A DNA stretch of 64,000 bases from Acinetobacter zhairuonensis. Its GTDB lineage: Bacteria > Pseudomonadota > Gammaproteobacteria > Pseudomonadales > Moraxellaceae. Of the stretch, positions 1 to 9,168 are shown piece by piece. The translations under genes and the position numbers were made by a program. The notes under the pieces were generated by a model. The model made no database searches and had not been told where the DNA came from. It saw nothing but the letters and a program-made list of their open reading frames with translations. The DNA is taken from the NCBI RefSeq assembly GCF_022601715.1, contig NZ_JAKVIM010000016.1, positions 26,514-90,513 of the forward strand, given 5' to 3'. How positions within the stretch are numbered: position 1 is the first letter of the stretch; each line of letters starts with the position of its first letter.

Positions 1-1
1 C

Positions 2-202
2 AAACCATTTACAGGTAAATATGGACAAGTTGAGCTAGTTGGACCTATTCCTGCTCCTTATCAAAAAGTCACCATTTTTTCCGCAGGTATTGGCAAAAAC
101 ACTAGCTATGAAAAAGCGGCTAATGAATTGATTCAATTTGTGAAATCACCACAAGCGACACAAATTATTGAAGAGCAAGGTCTAGAACAGATCAAACAAT
201 AA
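2..202 (+). CDS. ModA-like periplasmic substrate-binding protein, C-terminal fragment
   Basis: The 3' end of a gene that starts before the window; 66 codons and a TAA stop are visible. The peptide (ELVGPIPAPYQKVTIFSAG, then KAANELIQFVKSPQA and a closing EEQGLE) resembles the C-terminal lobe of ModA-like solute-binding proteins, where an extracellular binding protein carries an anion such as molybdate to an ABC transporter. The ligand cannot be told from this end alone, and many proteobacterial 'ModA-like' proteins have no proven molybdate role. A clear terminator follows 12 bases after the stop, so it is the last gene of its unit. Confidence 0.6.
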   Translation, partial: KPFTGKYGQVELVGPIPAPYQKVTIFSAGIGKNTSYEKAANELIQFVKSPQATQIIEEQGLEQIKQ

Positions 203-214
203 AAAGGCTGTATG

Positions 215-247
215 AGGCAACATCTAAACAAGATGTTGCCTTTTTTT
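215..247 (+). terminator. Rho-independent terminator after the ModA-like gene
   Basis: Perfect 11-bp stem AGGCAACATCT / AGATGTTGCCT (215-225 and 231-241), a 5-base loop and a T run to 247. It lies 12 bases after the stop at 202. Confidence 0.9.
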
Positions 248-856
248 ATTCGTTATTTATTCACTCTAATACTAAATCAGAAATTCAAAATTAGTCCCAA
301 AAACTTCTATATATTCTCGGCAATACACCCCTAACCCTGTTTCCATTTCCTACAGTCCCCTATTTTCACTTGTTTTGCTTATCTGAGATCACTTGATCAA
401 GTTTTCACTCTGTAATTGATTCAGTTATAAACCCTCCCAATAACAGTATTTTCTGCTCAATGCAGCTTCATTGTTATGTATTCTTATAAACTGAAACTAA
501 GTGTTTACCCGAATATTTAAGGATGTATCGTTATTGGATGACCAACCGATTTTGAATAGCCCCCCAAAAATTTCAGACAATAGACTGCTCTTATTAGGGA
601 TTTTTCATAAAAAATTAAATTGAATAGAAAGAGTTTTCTATTTTTTAATAGGGTAAGACTTGTATTCAAAGATATTTTCTTATCCTAGCTTTTGAAAATG
701 GAAAAAGAACTTTCAATCTGAATTTGGCTATCGGTCATTGAGTGGCGCATTAGGGATTGATGCAAGAGGGCTATGAATTGACCTGTTATTCTTCTAAAAA
801 TATCCGATAGGTATTAGGCGACTATTTGCTGCTAAATTACTTTACGCTCCAGACGT
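248..856. other. Intergenic stretch without a recognisable gene
   Basis: AT-rich DNA between the ModA-like gene and the porin terminator. Short open stretches occur (for example around 690-775 on the plus strand) but none has a start, ribosome site and recognisable family together. The segment near 550-600, with a run of six C after TGAATAG, is loosely reminiscent of the end of an IS3-family element. No matching second end or transposase was found, so no mobile element is called. Confidence 0.5.
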
Positions 857-903
857 AAAATAGAAAAGCTCAAGCAATGTCAGATGAATAGCATTACTTG
901 AGC
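857..903 (-). terminator. Terminator of the tcu/tct/porin operon
   Basis: Stem arms 868-880 and 891-903. On the minus-strand RNA the one odd pair is a G-U wobble, whereas on the plus strand it would be an A-C mismatch, so the hairpin suits minus-strand transcripts. The stem is followed on that strand by TTTTCTATTTT. It lies about 70 bases beyond the porin stop at 973. Confidence 0.75.
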
Positions 904-972
904 CGATGATTTAATTGAACGGACTATGCAAACAATCAGAAAAGTGAATATCCGCAAAGTATCAATCCTGTT

Positions 973-2226
973 CTAGAATTCATATTTCGCCATCATTTCT
1001 ATACGATTATCTTTACCAATTCGATCATTCACGGTATTACGTTCACCATAGACATACTCCACCCCAAAAGTTAAAGGTTTAGTGGGTTTGAACATCATAT
1101 TCACCCAGCCCTGTTGTAACTTCTCATTGGCATCTTTCGTAATACGGTCTTTATCAGCATAGATCAAAGTACCATAGCCGAGAGTACTTCTCAGCTTTTG
1201 ATTAAATTGATAGGTGAGGCCCATTTGAAAGGCATCAAAATCAATTAATTCGATGTCATCGCCATTTTGGATATAACGACGGTTATCTGAACTTGCCAAA
1301 AGTAATTTATTGTCTCCAGAAACATGCGAATAGTTCGTATTGAATAATAAGGATGGCGTGATTTTATAACGAAGCCCGAGTGCTGCTCCCCAACCCAATT
1401 CTGTTTCATCATTTTCACTACGTAAGCGTACTTCTTGCAACAGACCGCGTGCAGTCATTACACCTTTACCTGTGGCAAATTCATGTTTAACTTTACCTGC
1501 CAGTAAGGGCAAACGGTTCTCATCATTGCCTTTTTCTAAGCTTAAGAAATACATGGTGAGCGGACTGATGGGTTGCGAGTAACGTACCATTGGGTTACGC
1601 GTTGTACCACCACCTAAAGCAGTATTTGAATCGAGCATTTCTGGCGCTGTTTCTGCTGAAAGAAAGTTAGATGTCGTTTGACCAATCAACCAACGATCAT
1701 AATTCAAATAAACATGGCGTAAGCGTGCTGTATCTTTGTTCTCTCCCCCACGAAAATCTATTTCAATTTTGCCTTTTAATGTTTGGTCAGCTAAAGGGGT
1801 GGTAAAATCTAAACCTATACGTGTGGCATTTACTGTCGAATCCAAACGATCTTCAGTGGCATTTTTACTCGGATCCCCTTCTAGCACCACAGTATTAATA
1901 CGGTTAAACATACCTTTCGCACCTTCAATCTGGTATGCAGCATCAGCACGAACAAATCCATATAAATTTACATCAGTACCCGATTTGGTTTGCCACTTGG
2001 TGATAGCTTGAGGATTTTTTTCAACGGGTTTGGTTGCAGTGGTTTCTACTACGGGTGTGCTGTTGAGGGTGGTGACAGATTTCGCTTGCTGAGCCTGAAG
2101 CATTTGTCGAAGCTCATTCACTTCAGCACGCAATTGTTCAATTTCACTGCTCTGATTGGCATGTGTAAATGTGGTGATCGTGGTCAAACTCGCGATGAGC
2201 GCTATCTTAGATGTGTTAAATTTCAT
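973..2226 (-). CDS. DcaP-like outer-membrane porin
   Basis: 417 residues from the ATG at 2226; an upstream in-frame ATG at 2268 would put 14 extra residues before an otherwise normal signal peptide. After the signal peptide (cleavage near THA) comes a short coiled-coil segment (EIEQLRAEVNELRQML, about residues 28-43), a linker, then a beta-barrel starting TKSGTDVNLYGFVRADAAYQ and ending in the terminal aromatic KYEF. This is the layout of the trimeric Acinetobacter DcaP family, which admits dicarboxylic and related organic acids. It is the last gene of the tricarboxylate cluster and probably supplies outer-membrane entry for the same substrate. Assignment to the family is firm; the actual substrate is inferred from context. 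Confidence 0.88.
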   Translation of the reverse strand: MKFNTSKIALIASLTTITTFTHANQSSEIEQLRAEVNELRQMLQAQQAKSVTTLNSTPVVETTATKPVEKNPQAITKWQTKSGTDVNLYGFVRADAAYQIEGAKGMFNRINTVVLEGDPSKNATEDRLDSTVNATRIGLDFTTPLADQTLKGKIEIDFRGGENKDTARLRHVYLNYDRWLIGQTTSNFLSAETAPEMLDSNTALGGGTTRNPMVRYSQPISPLTMYFLSLEKGNDENRLPLLAGKVKHEFATGKGVMTARGLLQEVRLRSENDETELGWGAALGLRYKITPSLLFNTNYSHVSGDNKLLLASSDNRRYIQNGDDIELIDFDAFQMGLTYQFNQKLRSTLGYGTLIYADKDRITKDANEKLQQGWVNMMFKPTKPLTFGVEYVYGERNTVNDRIGKDNRIEMMAKYEF

Positions 2227-2331
2227 TTTGCATTCCATGTATTTTATTTCAATAAATATGTTGTTCATCCATTTACAAAAACTGTAGGTATAGTTCCCCC
2301 TAAATGAGCCTGTTCAGCTGCTTAGAACATC

Positions 2332-3378
2332 TTATTTTTCAGATTTAAAAAACAGTTGAAGACTTCGTTGATAAAAGAAATGGGTGGTCAGAATGACAAA
2401 AATTAATCTGCAGAGTTGAAAAGCCACAACAATGGGTACCGCAAGATCAAGCGCTTTCGCCATGAGCGACATTTCTGCGATTCCTCCTGGTGAAAGTCCT
2501 AAAATCAAGAGCTGTTTTTCGGTATGGCTTAGATTGACCAGTAATAATGCGAAACTGATCGATAACCCTAAAGCCAGTAAATTGAATGCCAGTGTCATCA
2601 CAATAAATTTTTTATTGTTCTTTAAAAAACTAAATGGGAATTTGCTACCCAATGACCAGCCAATACAGACTTGACCAAAAGCAATAAACCATTCTGGCAA
2701 TCTCATTTGAATCATCCCGTAGAATGACAACAACCCAATAATGGCTAATGGACCCAAGATCCAAGCATTCAACAGATTAAAAAATTGAAAAACCTTACCA
2801 ACAAAAAATGCTAGACAAAAAAGCAGAAAAACCTGAAGAAAGCCAAATCTTTCCGTATCTTGTATATGCAAACCAGACCATTCAACTTGAAAATAAAGTT
2901 GCATAAAAACTGGAACCAATACAACCAGAATCACAATTCTCAAACTATGTGCAGCAACCACTTTATCGACTTGTGCCTGATGGCGTTCTGCAATATTCAC
3001 CATCTCACTGGCGCTGCCGATGGCTGAAGAAAACCATGCGGTAGCCCAATCTAAGGCATTAATTCGATATTGCAGACCCGCCAGCATAGCTCCCAGTAAG
3101 AGTGACCATGCCATCCCAATCAGAATAAAGCCCCAATAAGCAGACACGGCTTGTACCAGAGCAGGTGTAAAGTATAGACCCAAGGCCATACCAATAATGA
3201 TCTGCCCTACACGTCGCCAGCGAGGATCACAGTTGAGTGGATGCCCAACGCTCCCCAGTAGCAAGGCCGTCAACAATGGACCCAGCAACCATGGCAAAGG
3301 AATATGCACATAATTGGCCAATACGGCTCCCAATAGAGCGAGAACCAAGCCTTTGATATTTGAGCTGATTGCTTTCAT
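2332..3378 (-). CDS. AbrB-family integral membrane protein (putative transporter)
   Basis: 348 residues from the ATG at 3378; a TTG at 3390 is an alternative start and neither has a good ribosome site. About ten membrane helices are visible, arranged as the internal duplication of the AbrB/AmoA-like family, with PLPWLLGPLL in the first half and NAWILGPLAIIG in the second. Members are loosely described as ammonia-monooxygenase-like or as regulators of gene expression, and their transport role is poorly defined. It sits 49 bases after tctA in the same direction, so it is probably cotranscribed with the tricarboxylate transporter. It may export a by-product or act as an accessory permease; this is inference from position only. 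Confidence 0.75.
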   Translation of the reverse strand: MKAISSNIKGLVLALLGAVLANYVHIPLPWLLGPLLTALLLGSVGHPLNCDPRWRRVGQIIIGMALGLYFTPALVQAVSAYWGFILIGMAWSLLLGAMLAGLQYRINALDWATAWFSSAIGSASEMVNIAERHQAQVDKVVAAHSLRIVILVVLVPVFMQLYFQVEWSGLHIQDTERFGFLQVFLLFCLAFFVGKVFQFFNLLNAWILGPLAIIGLLSFYGMIQMRLPEWFIAFGQVCIGWSLGSKFPFSFLKNNKKFIVMTLAFNLLALGLSISFALLLVNLSHTEKQLLILGLSPGGIAEMSLMAKALDLAVPIVVAFQLCRLIFVILTTHFFYQRSLQLFFKSEK

Positions 3379-3427
3379 AATTTTTGGCAATAATAGTCAA
3401 CAGCTGCTGACCGTTATTGCCATCCCG

Positions 3428-4927
3428 TTAGGCTTGTTGCTTTTTGATGAACAAGTACTTACGTACCACTGGTAAAATCAATAACAATACCGACATGATC
3501 CAAAGACCCATGCTGATGTTACTGCTCCACAAAATGCTGAGTTCACCTTGAGAAATAGACAATGCACGACGTAAATTAGACTCCATCAACTGTCCTAGAA
3601 CGAAGCCAAGAATTAACGGTGCCAATGGGAAATCAAATTTTCTCAGGATATATCCAAATACACCCAAGCCCATGCAAAGCAGCAAGTCAAAGATATTGGT
3701 GTGAATGGCATACACCCCAACAAAGCTGACACTGGCAATAATTGGAATCAGAATATAATTAGGAATACTCAACATGCGGGCAAAGAAACCCACCAATGGT
3801 AAGTTCAATACCAACAGAATGATATTACCGACCATCAAAGATGCAATCAGCGACCAAACCAATACTGGTTCCTGAGCAAATAATTGAGGACCTGGGGTAA
3901 TGTTGTACATAAGCAATGCGCCCATCATTACCGCAGTTGTACCTGAACCAGGTACACCCAAAGTCAACATCGGGACAAATGAACCACAAGCCGCTGCGTT
4001 ATTGGCACTTTCGGGAGCAGCAAGACCACGCAGATCACCTTTACCAAATTTGCTACTGTCACTTGCCATCTTACGTTCAGTGGTATAAGCCATCGCACTT
4101 GCAACGGTTGCACCTGCACCAGGTAAAATTCCTGAGAAGAAACCAATTAATGCACCACGGATAATGGTAGCCAATGAACTGAGAAATTCTTTTACGTTGA
4201 ATAGTGAACGTTTTCCTTGCTCCATCGCGACTTTACCAATCGTGGTACGTTCAAGCAGCAACAAGATTTCACTGACACTGAATAATCCGATCACCAAAGT
4301 CGTAAATGCAATACCATCACTTAAGCCTACACTGTTAAAGGTAAAGCGATAAACGCCAGTAATTGCATCCATCCCCACAGTAGAAAGAGCCAAGCCCATT
4401 AATGCCATGATTAATGTTTTGAAAGGCTGTGTACTGACCAAACCCGTTAAACAGACAATTGCAAATACCATTAAGGCAAAATATTCAGCTGGACCAAACG
4501 CGATTGCCCACTTCGCCAATATTGGAGCAAACAACACAATGCCAATAAAAGCGACAGTACTGCCAATAAAGGAACTGACCGAAGACAATGACAAGGCAAT
4601 TCCTGCCTTTCCTTGCTGTGCCAATGGATAACCATCTAAGGTGGTCATAATGGCCCCAGCATCCCCTGGTACGTTTAAGAGAATCGCTGAAATGCGTCCG
4701 CCATATTCACAACCCAAATAGACTGCTGCCAATAAAATTAATGCACTATCAACTGGTAAACCTAAGGCATAAGCAAACGGCAATAAAATTGCCACGCCAT
4801 TAATAGGACCTAAACCTGGCAATAAGCCAACAATCGTTCCAAGAAATGCACCAACAAAGGCGATTAGGAGATTTTGCGGTTGTAAGGCAACCTCGAAACC
4901 TGTCATTAAAAAACTTAATACGTCCAT
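3428..4927 (-). CDS. tctA: Tripartite tricarboxylate transporter, large membrane subunit TctA
   Basis: 499 residues, the usual length for TctA. It has about twelve membrane helices and the family's glycine/proline-rich repeat, seen as GLLPGLGPINGVAILLPF near residue 34 and again as SGILPGAGATVASAMAY in the second half. With TctB and the periplasmic binding protein TctC it forms a secondary, ion-driven importer for citrate-like tricarboxylates. It follows tctB by 12 bases. The tcuA-tcuB genes upstream make tricarballylate the most likely substrate, though citrate or cis-aconitate are possible. Confidence 0.92.
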   Translation of the reverse strand: MDVLSFLMTGFEVALQPQNLLIAFVGAFLGTIVGLLPGLGPINGVAILLPFAYALGLPVDSALILLAAVYLGCEYGGRISAILLNVPGDAGAIMTTLDGYPLAQQGKAGIALSLSSVSSFIGSTVAFIGIVLFAPILAKWAIAFGPAEYFALMVFAIVCLTGLVSTQPFKTLIMALMGLALSTVGMDAITGVYRFTFNSVGLSDGIAFTTLVIGLFSVSEILLLLERTTIGKVAMEQGKRSLFNVKEFLSSLATIIRGALIGFFSGILPGAGATVASAMAYTTERKMASDSSKFGKGDLRGLAAPESANNAAACGSFVPMLTLGVPGSGTTAVMMGALLMYNITPGPQLFAQEPVLVWSLIASLMVGNIILLVLNLPLVGFFARMLSIPNYILIPIIASVSFVGVYAIHTNIFDLLLCMGLGVFGYILRKFDFPLAPLILGFVLGQLMESNLRRALSISQGELSILWSSNISMGLWIMSVLLLILPVVRKYLFIKKQQA

Positions 4928-4939
4928 ATCGGGTCATCC

Positions 4940-5386
4940 TTAACCAAAAAATCCAAGTGGTAATGGCACATCCAAGAAACGGTCAAACATATAATAGGTA
5001 CTAACGCTGAGTACCAAGCCTGTAACCAAAACTGGAACGGTTTTGCCATGGAAAAGTTTGCCCACTGCAACCGTCATCAACAGCGTTGCAACAATAAAAC
5101 CTAGCCATTCAAAAATTAATGCATACAGTGTTAAAGCGAGCGTACACAACACTAACTTTCCAAGCAGATGTTTTGTCCAATGCAATTCAACTGGTTCAAA
5201 CATAATGGCTGGTCGCACAGTGAGATACACTGCACAAGCTGTAATTAAGCCCATTAATAAGATAGGAAAAGCTTTAGGTCCCACTGGATCGTAGGAAATA
5301 GGGGCCTCAAAATTGCTTGCATAGATCAGCAAAAATAATCCACACACGGCAATAATGGCGGTAAGAATCCGTTCAGATTTCATCAT
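4940..5386 (-). CDS. tctB: Tripartite tricarboxylate transporter, small membrane subunit TctB
   Basis: 148 residues with four predicted membrane helices, matching the small TctB subunit (residues 9-25, 37-55, about 75-95 and 98-118 are hydrophobic). It partners TctA in the inner membrane. Its start is 55 bases after tctC, and that gap holds a strong stem-loop (5405-5433). The hairpin would let the binding protein be made in excess over the membrane subunits. The start ATG at 5386 is preceded by GAGGATAG. Confidence 0.9.
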   Translation of the reverse strand: MMKSERILTAIIAVCGLFLLIYASNFEAPISYDPVGPKAFPILLMGLITACAVYLTVRPAIMFEPVELHWTKHLLGKLVLCTLALTLYALIFEWLGFIVATLLMTVAVGKLFHGKTVPVLVTGLVLSVSTYYMFDRFLDVPLPLGFFG

Positions 5387-5404
5387 CTATCCTCAAAACA
5401 AAGA

Positions 5405-5433
5405 CTGAGCTGAGAAATAGTTTCTCAACTCAG
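5405..5433 (-). promoter_or_regulatory. Intercistronic stem-loop between tctC and tctB
   Basis: 13-bp stem (5405-5417 with 5421-5433) and a 3-base loop, 8 bases after the tctC stop. On the minus-strand RNA every position pairs, one as a U-G wobble; on the plus strand that pair would be C-A. It is followed by TCTTTGTTTT, so it may be a partial terminator or an mRNA 3'-end stabiliser for the binding-protein message. Confidence 0.75.
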
Positions 5434-5441
5434 GTCATCCG

Positions 5442-6434
5442 TTATTTTGATAATTTATATTCTTGCGACAATTTGCGCATTTCTTCAGTCTGCTTATATA
5501 CATAGGCAGTCAGTTCTTCACCCGTCATATCAAATGGGAGTAGATCTTGGTTGTTACGTACTGCCTCAAATTTTTGGTCAGCCATCATTTTATCAAAGGC
5601 ATTTTTCCACCAACCATATGCTTCATCACTCACCTTTGGTCCCATATAGAAACCACGAATTACTGGCCATTCTATGTCATAGCCCTGCTCTTTAGCAGTA
5701 CTTAGCTGTGAGAATTTCCCGTCTAAGCGTTTGTCTGCAAACACTGCCAAAACTCGAATATCACCAGATTCAAGGTGTGAGCCTACTTCACTGACATTGC
5801 CGACACCGACTTGAATATGTTGCCCCAGTAATGAAGTTAGGACTTCACCGCCACCTTCAAGTGCAACAAATCTCAAGTCGGCAGGACTAATGCCTGCTTT
5901 TTTTGCCAGCATTGCAGTTTGCATCCAGTCTTGACCACCGACACTTCCTGCACCACCAAAGCTAATTGCTTTCGGGTTTTCTCGTAAGGCTTTCATCAGG
6001 TCATCAAGATTTTTTAGTGGTGAGTCTTTATGTACCGAAACCAAACCATAATCTACGGCTACCCCAGACAGCCATTTCACATCTTTTTCAGAGAAGTGTC
6101 CAAATTTTCCTTGCGCCAAGTTCAATAGTGAACCCGTCGAAAATGCAATCACGGCATCATTGTTCGCAGGATCATTATTGACAATCTTATTATAGGCAAC
6201 AGCACCTACTCCGCCTGGCATATACGTGACACGAATCGGCGTTTCAAGCTGTTCTGTTTTTTTAAAGCCAGACTGAATCAGTTTACAAGTCATGTCAAAA
6301 CCACCGCCAGGTTTGGCTGGTGCAATACACTCTGGACGTTTAGGCTCACCAGCCGCTTTAGAAGCATTTCCTGAACCACATCCAACCATTGTCACGCCGA
6401 TGCATGCTAATGCGAGTAATTTTAAATTTTTCAT
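5442..6434 (-). CDS. tctC: Tripartite tricarboxylate transporter substrate-binding lipoprotein TctC
   Basis: 330 residues with a lipoprotein signal (lipobox MVGC, Cys19), so it is probably tethered to the outer face of the inner membrane rather than free in the periplasm as in many relatives. The mature part has the Bug/TctC fold signature: CIAPAKPGGGFDMTCKL near the N-terminus for carboxylate binding, then YMPGGVGAVAYNKI and FGGAGSVGGQDW. It delivers a tricarboxylate to TctAB. It begins after a 14-base gap from a 15-codon leader frame with a stronger ribosome site than its own (AAGGA, 10 bases before ATG). Confidence 0.92.
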   Translation of the reverse strand: MKNLKLLALACIGVTMVGCGSGNASKAAGEPKRPECIAPAKPGGGFDMTCKLIQSGFKKTEQLETPIRVTYMPGGVGAVAYNKIVNNDPANNDAVIAFSTGSLLNLAQGKFGHFSEKDVKWLSGVAVDYGLVSVHKDSPLKNLDDLMKALRENPKAISFGGAGSVGGQDWMQTAMLAKKAGISPADLRFVALEGGGEVLTSLLGQHIQVGVGNVSEVGSHLESGDIRVLAVFADKRLDGKFSQLSTAKEQGYDIEWPVIRGFYMGPKVSDEAYGWWKNAFDKMMADQKFEAVRNNQDLLPFDMTGEELTAYVYKQTEEMRKLSQEYKLSK

Positions 6435-6447
6435 GTTTAATACATCC

Positions 6448-6495
6448 TTATAACGTGTTTACTCTATTAATCTTTCGATTTTGAACCATCACCAT
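6448..6495 (-). CDS. Putative 15-residue leader peptide upstream of tctC
   Basis: In the gap between tcuB and tctC, the minus strand reads AAGGAGGTCGATC then ATG, among the strongest Shine-Dalgarno matches noticed in this window. The frame is MVMVQNRKINRVNTL followed by TAA, 13 bases before the tctC ATG. It has no homology that I recognise. It could be a leader that couples or attenuates tctC translation, or a chance frame behind a relic ribosome site. What is seen is the ribosome site and frame; the function is inference. Confidence 0.45.
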   Translation of the reverse strand: MVMVQNRKINRVNTL

Positions 6496-6528
6496 GATCG
6501 ACCTCCTTGGCACAATCATGGTTAAGGC

Positions 6529-7674
6529 TTACTTAGTTTTAACCTTATGTTTTGCAATACGCTCTTCTACAGCAAACTTCAGCAATGCTGCGCTACGGTA
6601 AAAACCATGTGCAAACTTGCCAAAAGGAATAGTTAAGAAGAAAGTCATAACGGTCGCCAAATGTATGATCAGTAATAGCGCCATTGCAGAACTGTCACGG
6701 AATGCCAGCAGTGCTAGTCCAGTAATACTGATCAATAACAATAAGAAGATAAAACCGCGATCCATTGGCTTTTGTTTAGCATCACCATGTAATGGATGGC
6801 GTTTAATATTTAGATAGAGCAGTCCGATTGGACCAACGACCAAACCAATCCCGCCTAATGTGCCTAAAATGACAGGCAAACTGGTATATGCATATGGTGC
6901 TTCTAGAGCTAAAAAATAGTGATAGAAAGTCGCGACACTCGTTGCCAAAAAGCACAATAAGAATCCATACATCGTGAAATGATGAAATACACGGCGTATC
7001 TGGGTATAACGATCATCTTCTTCATTACAGCCTTTACCATGTCCTCCATCGAGGTATTTCAGGGTCAAGACATTTTTAGACGCTTGTAGAATGTCTGGTT
7101 GTGCCACACCCTCTGGAATAATTTCAGAAGTTTGCTTCCAAAACTTCGCTACTCCCAAACCTAGCAGTACAAAGGCGGTGATAAAAACCGAACCGAATAA
7201 AACTGCTAAAAAGTTATGCGGGAAAATCGCGTAAAAATCACCTTGATATTGACCGAATAAGTCTGTGCCGTTCATCCAAACCCCTGCCAACATCAACAAG
7301 AAGAAGCTGAATGACATTCCTGACACCAAGGCAATGCCTGTTTTTTTGTAAATGGCACCAAAAGAAGCGGGTACTGCAAACTCTTGATAGGTTTCCAAGC
7401 GCACTTGAGCCATGGCTTGAGGAATATTCACACCAAATTCATGTGGCGGAGCATATTGGCAGGCATGTAAACATGCGCCACAGTTATGGCACAAGTTAGC
7501 CATATAGTGGATGTCCGCCTGTGTGAATTCCAAACGCTTAGTCATGGCTGGGAACACAGCACAGAAAGTTTCGCAGTAACGGCATGCATTACAAATCTGT
7601 AAAGCCTGCTTCACTTGCTGTTCATTCTCAGTAAGTTGCACCACAGGAATTAAGTTTTTTACATTGGAGTTCAT
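6529..7674 (-). CDS. tcuB: Tricarballylate/citrate utilisation protein TcuB (4Fe-4S and heme membrane electron-transfer protein)
   Basis: 381 residues from the ATG at 7674, which lies directly after the tcuA stop and has GGGAG upstream; an open frame runs further up but only inside tcuA. The N-terminal 80 residues carry two cysteine clusters, [11 protein letters not shown] and [12 protein letters not shown], for iron-sulfur centres. About six membrane helices follow, with histidines suited to heme. In the established Salmonella pathway TcuB reoxidises the FAD of TcuA and passes electrons to the quinone pool. It is translationally linked to tcuA (1-base gap). Confidence 0.93.
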   Translation of the reverse strand: MNSNVKNLIPVVQLTENEQQVKQALQICNACRYCETFCAVFPAMTKRLEFTQADIHYMANLCHNCGACLHACQYAPPHEFGVNIPQAMAQVRLETYQEFAVPASFGAIYKKTGIALVSGMSFSFFLLMLAGVWMNGTDLFGQYQGDFYAIFPHNFLAVLFGSVFITAFVLLGLGVAKFWKQTSEIIPEGVAQPDILQASKNVLTLKYLDGGHGKGCNEEDDRYTQIRRVFHHFTMYGFLLCFLATSVATFYHYFLALEAPYAYTSLPVILGTLGGIGLVVGPIGLLYLNIKRHPLHGDAKQKPMDRGFIFLLLLISITGLALLAFRDSSAMALLLIIHLATVMTFFLTIPFGKFAHGFYRSAALLKFAVEERIAKHKVKTK

Positions 7675-7675
7675 T

Positions 7676-9070
7676 TTAAGCTCCCTGCTTAAATGCAGCG
7701 GATGCAGCATTCTTACCTGCAATACGCCCAAAGGTGGTTCCAATCGACATTCCCACACCCGCGGTATAACCCTGACCCAGCACATTGCCCGCCATCATTT
7801 CACCTGCCACATACAAATTTGGGCTTGCGATATCGTTAAAACGTACCGCGGCATCATCTTCAACTTTCAGACCTAAATAGGTGAAGGTAATTCCTGGTCT
7901 TAAGGCATAGGCATAATACGGAGGCTGATCGAGCGGAACTGCCCAATGCGTTTTTGCCGGGCTTAAATTTTCGGTATGACAATTGTCCAGCACTGTGTGG
8001 TTAAACTCACCTTCAACACAAGCATGGTTATAGTCCCTTACCGTTTTGGATAAGGTCGCAACATCCAAATTTAACTTTTGGGCTAACTCTTCAATGCTAT
8101 TGGCTTGCGTCCCTTCAAAAACAGGCGGCATAAATTTACCCACTGATTTTGAATCGATAATTGAATAAGCAATTTGATTTGGCTGTTGAGCGACCAGACG
8201 TCCCCATATCGCATAGCGTTTTGGCCAGAAATCTTCACCCTCATCATAAAAACGTTCAGCATTTTTATTAACCACAATACCCAAAGACACGCAGTCAATA
8301 CGAGTACAAATACCGCCATCATACAAAGGAGCACGAGCATCCACTGCTACACAGTGTGACTGAGATGGATCACCAATAATATCGGCACCTTTATCCATCA
8401 TAAATTTCAGCAAGTTGCCCTGATTAAAACGAGTGCCACGAATAATGAAGTTATCTGCAGGCCATTCACCATTTTCGTTTTGGCCCCAAGCTTCTTTTAA
8501 CCATTCACGATTAGATTCAAAGCCGCCTGCGGCGAGAACACAAGATGCACCTTCAAAGCGGGTACCATCGGCTGCAACCGCTGCGATAAATTTGCCATCT
8601 TCAATAATTAGTTCGGTAATTTTAGTGTTGTAACGGATTTCGACACCGAGGTCTTGAGCACTTCTAAAATAAGCATTGACCAGCGCTTTGCCCCCGCCCA
8701 TGAAAAAAGCATTGGTACGGGCAACATGGAGTGCACCAGATAAAGGAGGTTGAAAATTGACTCCGTGTTGACGCATCCAGTCACGACAATTCGCAGTGGT
8801 ACGAATTACCAAACGCGCCAAATGTTCATTGGTTTTTCCAGCAGTGACTTTGAGTAAGTCTTGCCAATATTCTTCTTCAGAATAGGCATCCACCAATACA
8901 TCTTGTGGCGCATCGTGCATACAGCGCAAATTACGTGTGTGCTGTGAATTTCCCCCGCGCCATTCTTTTGGAGCTGCTTCGACGAGTAATACTGACGCCC
9001 CTGCCTCACGCGCAGTGATCGCTGCACACAATGCGGCATTCCCACCGCCAATCACTATTACATCATGCAT
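7676..9070 (-). CDS. tcuA: FAD-dependent tricarballylate dehydrogenase TcuA
   Basis: 464 residues, as in Salmonella TcuA (about 467). It opens with a Rossmann FAD-binding motif ([19 protein letters not shown]) and holds long stretches I recognise from TcuA, such as [19 protein letters not shown] and the [19 protein letters not shown] region; a second FAD-contacting segment [16 protein letters not shown] lies near the C-terminus. It oxidises tricarballylate to cis-aconitate, which enters the TCA cycle. The ATG at 9070 has GAGGGAG upstream. It is the first structural gene of the cluster, 98 bases after tcuR on the same strand. Confidence 0.95.
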   Translation of the reverse strand: MHDVIVIGGGNAALCAAITAREAGASVLLVEAAPKEWRGGNSQHTRNLRCMHDAPQDVLVDAYSEEEYWQDLLKVTAGKTNEHLARLVIRTTANCRDWMRQHGVNFQPPLSGALHVARTNAFFMGGGKALVNAYFRSAQDLGVEIRYNTKITELIIEDGKFIAAVAADGTRFEGASCVLAAGGFESNREWLKEAWGQNENGEWPADNFIIRGTRFNQGNLLKFMMDKGADIIGDPSQSHCVAVDARAPLYDGGICTRIDCVSLGIVVNKNAERFYDEGEDFWPKRYAIWGRLVAQQPNQIAYSIIDSKSVGKFMPPVFEGTQANSIEELAQKLNLDVATLSKTVRDYNHACVEGEFNHTVLDNCHTENLSPAKTHWAVPLDQPPYYAYALRPGITFTYLGLKVEDDAAVRFNDIASPNLYVAGEMMAGNVLGQGYTAGVGMSIGTTFGRIAGKNAASAAFKQGA

Positions 9071-9168
9071 TCGATTTCTCCCTCTCGAATTTTGAACAAT
9101 TAAAACTCAAAACAAGAGGTCATCGTGATGCGGAGGACTTAAATAGGTCTTTATTAAAACTAAATAGG

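Noticed and set aside
540..620. Possible IS3-family element end (C-run after TGAATAG)
   Set aside because: No opposite end, target duplication or transposase frame was found nearby.
7311..7876. Plus-strand frames opposite tcuB/tcuA
   Set aside because: Antisense to strongly supported catabolic genes; no independent support.
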